Both the position numbers and the translations under genes were made by a program. A stretch of 64,000 bases of DNA from Streptomyces phaeofaciens (GTDB taxonomy: Bacteria; Actinomycetota; Actinomycetes; Streptomycetales; Streptomycetaceae). Location: positions 62,001 through 126,000 of the forward strand of contig NZ_BMSA01000025.1 in the NCBI RefSeq assembly GCF_014648915.1, in the 5' to 3' direction. Positions 60,522 through 64,000 of this stretch are shown in pieces (position 1 is the first letter of the stretch; each line of letters starts with the position of its first letter). The notes under the pieces are model-generated. The model did no database searches and was not told the origin of the DNA. It saw nothing but the letters and a program-made list of their open reading frames with translations.

Positions 60522-61118
60522 TCAGTCGCTCGCGCTGTCCCTGTTGCGGAAGCGCCACTGCAACTCCCGCACCTGAGCCGCGAGTTCCGGCACGGGACCC
60601 GCCACCGCGAGACCCGGGACGACGTCCTGGACGGAGAGCGGACTCAGGGGCGAGGTGACGGGCACGCCCCACTCGGCCTTCCAGTCCCGAGCCTGCTGGG
60701 ACGAGCTCGCGTAGACGATGCGGCCCAGTCCGGCCCACCCGTGCGCGGCCGCACACATCGGGCAGTGCTCACCCGAGGTGTACACGGTCGCCGTCGCCCG
60801 CTCCTCGGGGCTCAGGTGGGTCGCGGCCCAGCGGGCGAGCTCGAATTCGGGGTGGCGGGTCGGGTCGCCCGTGGTGGACTCGCGGTTGCGGTCCTCGGCA
60901 AGGATCTTGCCGTCCGCGTCGACGAGTACGGATCCGAACGGCCAGTCGCCGGCCTCCACCGCCTCGGCCGCCAGCTCGATGCAGCGGCGCAGATAGGGCA
61001 GTTCGGCCTCGGCGACGGTGGTGGAGCGGTCGGTGCCGCGGGCGGTGGCGGGGTCGGTGCCGCGGGTGGTGCCGCGGGTGGTGCCGTTCTCGGGAAGGTC
61101 GTGGTCGTTGAGGGCCAC
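60522..61118 (-). CDS. Cytidine/deoxycytidylate-deaminase-fold nucleoside deaminase
   Basis: 198 residues. The zinc site is complete: His89 and Glu91 in RHPEFELARWA, and Cys119/Cys122 in GEHCPMCAAA. The C-terminal helix has SSSQQARDWKAEWGVP. The first ~35 residues are a low-complexity Thr/Gly/Arg stretch (TTRGTTRGTD) encoded by short tandem repeats, not part of the fold. It probably deaminates guanine, cytosine or a nucleoside. The GTG follows GGAG at five bases, 29 bp after the LLM gene stop on the same strand, so the two are likely co-transcribed. Confidence 0.88.
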   Translation of the reverse strand: MALNDHDLPENGTTRGTTRGTDPATARGTDRSTTVAEAELPYLRRCIELAAEAVEAGDWPFGSVLVDADGKILAEDRNRESTTGDPTRHPEFELARWAATHLSPEERATATVYTSGEHCPMCAAAHGWAGLGRIVYASSSQQARDWKAEWGVPVTSPLSPLSVQDVVPGLAVAGPVPELAAQVRELQWRFRNRDSASD

Positions 61119-61147
61119 TGTGACTCCGTCTCTCGGGGAAGTGTCGG

Positions 61148-61987
61148 CTACGGCCGGTGCGCGGCGACGGTCGCCAGTGCCTGCCACGCCGCCTCGGGCC
61201 GCAAGGTCTCGTTCGGATCGCCGTGGTAGGGATCGAGCAGCACGGTTTCGGCACCGGCTCGGCGCAACTCCTCGATGTCCTCGAGAACCTGCTCGAGGGT
61301 GCCCTCGCCGGCCCGGCGATCCGGGCCGGGCTCGACCGGCTTTTCCGTGAGCCGGAGAAAGATACGCGGCGCCAACTCCGGCACCGGCCGATCGAGCTCG
61401 GCGGAAATGTCCTTCAGCCGCTCCACGGCCTCCCTGAACCAGGGCATCGTGAACCGCAGTGGATGCCATGGAGAACCAAGACGCACGGCCCGCCGTTTTG
61501 CGGCATCGCTGTTGCCGCCGACCCAGATCGGAATCTGTCCGCAGCGATAGTCGGCGTCGTTCTCCCAAGCAGTGCGGATGATCCGCAGGTGTTCGTCGGT
61601 CAGAGCACCGCGCCGTTCGAACGGGATGCCCAGCGCCTCGAACTCTTCTCGGGCCCAGCCGACCCCGACGCCGAGGATCAGTCGCCCGCCGCTGAGTTGC
61701 TGGAGGTTGGCCGCCATGCGGGCGACCAGCAGGGGGTGCCGGTACGGCGCGATGAGAACCGTCGTACCCAGGCCGATCCTGGTCGTGATTCCGGCCAGCC
61801 AGGAGAGAGTTGTGACAGGTTCATAAAATGGAGCGGGATATTGTTTGGCGACATCCGAGGTGATCGCCACATGGTCGGAGAGCATCAACAGGTCGAAACC
61901 GAGGCCCTCCAGGGTTTTGGCCCATCGGGCCAGGTTATCCGGGTTCGCGCCCGGACCGAAGTTGGGGACATTCACACCGATCCGCAT
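61148..61987 (-). CDS. LLM-class F420-dependent oxidoreductase
   Basis: 279 residues, the length of F420-type luciferase-fold enzymes. MRIGVNVPNFGPGANPDNLARWAKTLEGLGFDLLMLSDHV, RIGLGTTVLIAPYRHPLLVARMAANLQQLSGGRLILGVGVGW and PIWVGGNSDAAKRRAVRLG (quoted as patterns of the family) are conserved. It should transfer hydride to or from deazaflavin F420. The ATG at 61987 gives the canonical N-terminus; a GTG three codons earlier is possible. The gene is followed closely by the deaminase gene. Confidence 0.9.
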   Translation of the reverse strand: MRIGVNVPNFGPGANPDNLARWAKTLEGLGFDLLMLSDHVAITSDVAKQYPAPFYEPVTTLSWLAGITTRIGLGTTVLIAPYRHPLLVARMAANLQQLSGGRLILGVGVGWAREEFEALGIPFERRGALTDEHLRIIRTAWENDADYRCGQIPIWVGGNSDAAKRRAVRLGSPWHPLRFTMPWFREAVERLKDISAELDRPVPELAPRIFLRLTEKPVEPGPDRRAGEGTLEQVLEDIEELRRAGAETVLLDPYHGDPNETLRPEAAWQALATVAAHRP

Positions 61988-62085
61988 GACCCCCACACTA
62001 GCAACTACGCATCAACTGGGTGCAGTTGTCGTGCGGTTGTCGGCGAAGCTTCCGGTGAAACGAATGCACGCGAAGTGGCGGCAAT

Positions 62086-63318
62086 TCACTTGTCCTGCAC
62101 TGCACCGCAATTCCGGGAATCCGGCCGGCGTGCTGTGCGGAGGTCCAGGAGGAGAAATGCGGCCAGGACGGCCGCCGTCGCCGGGTAGAGGGCGGACGGG
62201 CCTCCGAGGGCGAGCAGGGGACCGCCCGCGAGCGAGCCGATTCCGGTACCGCCGTCGAAGGCGACGTTCCACGCGACCCCCGCCACGCCGAGACCGCCGG
62301 GGCGATCGCCGACCGCCTGCATGGCGAGCACCAGGGTGGCGCTCTGGACCGCGCCGAAGCCCGCTCCGAACAAGGCGGTACCGGACAGCAGGAGAGCCGG
62401 CTCGTGATCGGCCGCGCACGCGGCAGTGCCGAGCGTCGTGACCAGAACGGCGGGTACCAGCACCTGGCGGCCTCCGTACCGGTCGATGAGCCACCCGGCG
62501 CCGAGCCGGGAGAGCACGGTGGAAGCCTGCGTGGCGAGCAGCGCCTCGGGTGCCGCCGAGGCGGTCAGCGGCAGAAAGGTGAAGACGACGCCGTAGGCGG
62601 TGGTGGAGGCGGTCTCCACCAAAAGCGGGCCGGTCATGGGGCGCAGCGACCGCCATGTTCCGTGCAGGGTCCGCGGCCGGCCGGAGCGAGGTCCGGCCGG
62701 GCGGGCGGGCGCTCCGGCACGGGGGAAGCCGAACGAGCCGACCAGGACCAGAGCGGCCGTGCCCGCCGCCAGGGCGAAGGCGAGCGTGTACGCCTCCCGC
62801 CGGGCCAGGGCGATGCCCAGCGGAGCCCCGAGGACGCCGGCGACACCGACCACCGCGCCGTACCAGCCGATGGCTCGCCCCCGGTTGCCCGACGGGAACA
62901 GCTCGGCGGTGAAGGTGACACCGGCGACGACGAACAGGCCGAAGCCCAGCCCGCGTACCACCGCGAGGGCGGACAGGGTGGGCAGCGTGGAGGCAGCCGG
63001 CAGCGCCAGGCACGGCAGCCCGAGCAGCGCACCGCTCAGGGCGAGTGAATGCCTCCGTCCGAGGCGGGCGAAGAGCCACGGCGTGAAGGGCTGGACGACC
63101 AGGGTGGCCGCCATCAGGGTGGCGGTGAGCGCTCCGGCACCCGACGGCCCGGCGCCGGAGCGGACGGCGTACGCGGGCATGGCGGAGAGCATCAGGTTGA
63201 AGCCGGCGAAGCCACCGAACGCGGCGAGCAGTGCGCCGGCCATCGCTGCCCGCCTCCGCCCGGCGGCGGGTGCCGGGCAGCGATCGGTCGACGGTGACGA
63301 CTCTGCCGGCGTGATCAT
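62086..63318 (-). CDS. MFS transporter
   Basis: 410 residues with 12 hydrophobic segments. A short Pro/Ser-rich N-terminus leads into ALLAAFGGFAGFNLMLSAMPAYAV. WLFARLGRRHSLALSGALLG is a motif A variant, and WLIDRYGGRQVLVPAV the matching loop of the second half. VTFTAELFPSGNRGRAIGWYGAVVGVAGVLGAPLG is typical of small-molecule efflux proteins. The substrate is unknown, and it is not in an obvious operon. The ATG at 63318 gives a normal N-terminus. Confidence 0.88.
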   Translation of the reverse strand: MITPAESSPSTDRCPAPAAGRRRAAMAGALLAAFGGFAGFNLMLSAMPAYAVRSGAGPSGAGALTATLMAATLVVQPFTPWLFARLGRRHSLALSGALLGLPCLALPAASTLPTLSALAVVRGLGFGLFVVAGVTFTAELFPSGNRGRAIGWYGAVVGVAGVLGAPLGIALARREAYTLAFALAAGTAALVLVGSFGFPRAGAPARPAGPRSGRPRTLHGTWRSLRPMTGPLLVETASTTAYGVVFTFLPLTASAAPEALLATQASTVLSRLGAGWLIDRYGGRQVLVPAVLVTTLGTAACAADHEPALLLSGTALFGAGFGAVQSATLVLAMQAVGDRPGGLGVAGVAWNVAFDGGTGIGSLAGGPLLALGGPSALYPATAAVLAAFLLLDLRTARRPDSRNCGAVQDK

Positions 63319-63590
63319 CGCAGCCCGGCTGTGCGAAGGAGCCTGGTGCGCATCGAGGGCCGGTACGGGTTACGGAAGCCGTACCGCACGTCCAGGCGTG
63401 GCGGGACAGGCACGTCGCCGATGTCGTACAACCCGCCCTCCTCCCTCTTGCAGGATCGCGACGCCACGATGGGCGATGCCGCCGGACACGGGGGTTCGGC
63501 GTCTCCGTGGCGAGGACAGGGCCAGGTTCGGCCGAACTCGCTCCGGGGCCCCGGCAGGTGGCATCGGCAGGGCCCGGAGACGGCAGCGGA

Positions 63591-64000
63591 TCAGGAGTTG
63601 TCGAGCGGCAGCCCGGGCGGGTTGACCTCGGACTTGGCGACGGCCTCGTTGGAGAGGTTCCAGGCGGCCAGCCACTTGGCGTACTGACCGTTCTCGATCA
63701 GGTGGTTGATCGCGTCGGCGACCGGCTTGGCGAGGCCGCTGTCCTTCTTGGAGGTGGCCGCGATCAGGCCCTGGAGGGAAGCGCCGGCGCCGGAGAAGGT
63801 GCCCGCGTTGGCCGTGGGCTTGTTCGTCTTCGCGGTCTGGGTGATGTGGTACGAGATACTCGGGTTGGGGCCGAAGTGGGCGTCGATTCGACCGCTGTTG
63901 AGCGCCAGGTAGACGCCGTTGTTGTCCGGGAAGTGCTTGATGGTGAGCTTCTTGCCCTCACTCTGCAGCTTTCTCTGCCATTCGATGAGGATGCGCTCCT
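63591..64000 (-). CDS. ABC transporter substrate-binding protein, C-terminal part (cut by window edge)
   Basis: 136 codons are visible, open at the right edge. The sequence shows the second lobe of an SBP_bac_3 amino-acid-type binding protein: KLTIKHFPDNNGVYLALNSGRIDAHFG, a central hinge segment, then SKKDSGLAKPVADAINHLIENGQYAKWLAAWNLSNEAV and a short tail ending LPLDNS. It would bind a polar amino acid or similar ligand outside the cell. The signal peptide and first lobe, and probably the permease genes, lie beyond the window. Confidence 0.88.
   Translation of the reverse strand, partial: ERILIEWQRKLQSEGKKLTIKHFPDNNGVYLALNSGRIDAHFGPNPSISYHITQTAKTNKPTANAGTFSGAGASLQGLIAATSKKDSGLAKPVADAINHLIENGQYAKWLAAWNLSNEAVAKSEVNPPGLPLDNS

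Overview
The window is high-GC DNA with the codon bias, GTG/TTG starts, purine-rich ribosome sites and gene families of a Streptomyces-type actinomycete. It has no rRNA, tRNA or CRISPR array that I can see. About 50 protein genes are supported, and two are cut by the window edges (an RHS-type protein on the left, a solute-binding protein on the right). The gene content is accessory: secreted proteins, regulator/target pairs, broken genes, a transposon and a biosynthetic cluster.

0-31 kb. A secreted LamG protein lies upstream of an RHS-type protein (1-5.4 kb). These are followed by an ABC exporter, a four-repeat peptidoglycan-binding CHAP protein, a secreted allene-oxide-cyclase-like protein, and an AraC regulator divergent from an alpha/beta hydrolase. 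At 12.4-13.2 kb there is a chimeric pseudogene (flavin monooxygenase head, PLP-enzyme tail). A lipoprotein gene with an apparent ATC start sits behind a hairpin at 14.5 kb. A LysR regulator faces SnoaL and NmrA genes (15.8-18.2 kb). A methyltransferase fusion is paired with a PobA-like hydroxylase (18.4-21.4 kb). Small enzymes and gene relics follow, then a compact respiratory operon (SDR, NDH-2, CydA, CydB; 24-28.8 kb). A small secreted protein and an HTH-membrane protein come next, and the region ends in a decapitated CadD gene.

31-46.5 kb. A duplicated NTF2-fold protein, a PAS-GAF-SpoIIE phosphatase, an MFS pump and a two-domain sulfurtransferase lead to a GntR/FCD regulator. Next is a candidate attenuation operon. 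A 65-residue leader peptide with three in-frame RRH repeats and a Cys-containing tail precedes an FMN monooxygenase, a cytosolic THI5-like protein, a ThiY-like lipoprotein, a permease, an ATPase and an APH-fold kinase. The last four genes overlap by ATGA or GTGA. This looks like uptake and processing of a pyrimidine- or sulfur-containing metabolite. FolD lies at its end in the opposite direction.

47.6-60.4 kb holds the most interesting locus. A one-module NRPS closely follows the A-Ox-T-TE plan of indigoidine synthetase, with an in-frame tautomerase domain at its C-terminus. A possible internal GTG start could release that domain with a free N-terminal proline. Downstream come a serine O-acetyltransferase, a fusion of an ATP-grasp ligase with a cysteine-synthase-like PLP domain, a second ATP-grasp ligase, a TnpB element, two tiny coupled ORFs, a third ATP-grasp ligase, an MFS exporter and a cupin. 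A strong terminator ends the cluster. My inference is that a glutamine-derived, indigoidine-type heterocycle is combined with O-acetylserine to give a beta-substituted alanine, which the ligases build into a small peptide. I recognise no described cluster with this gene set. 60.5-64 kb holds an unrelated deaminase, an F420-type LLM oxidoreductase, an MFS transporter and the partial binding protein.
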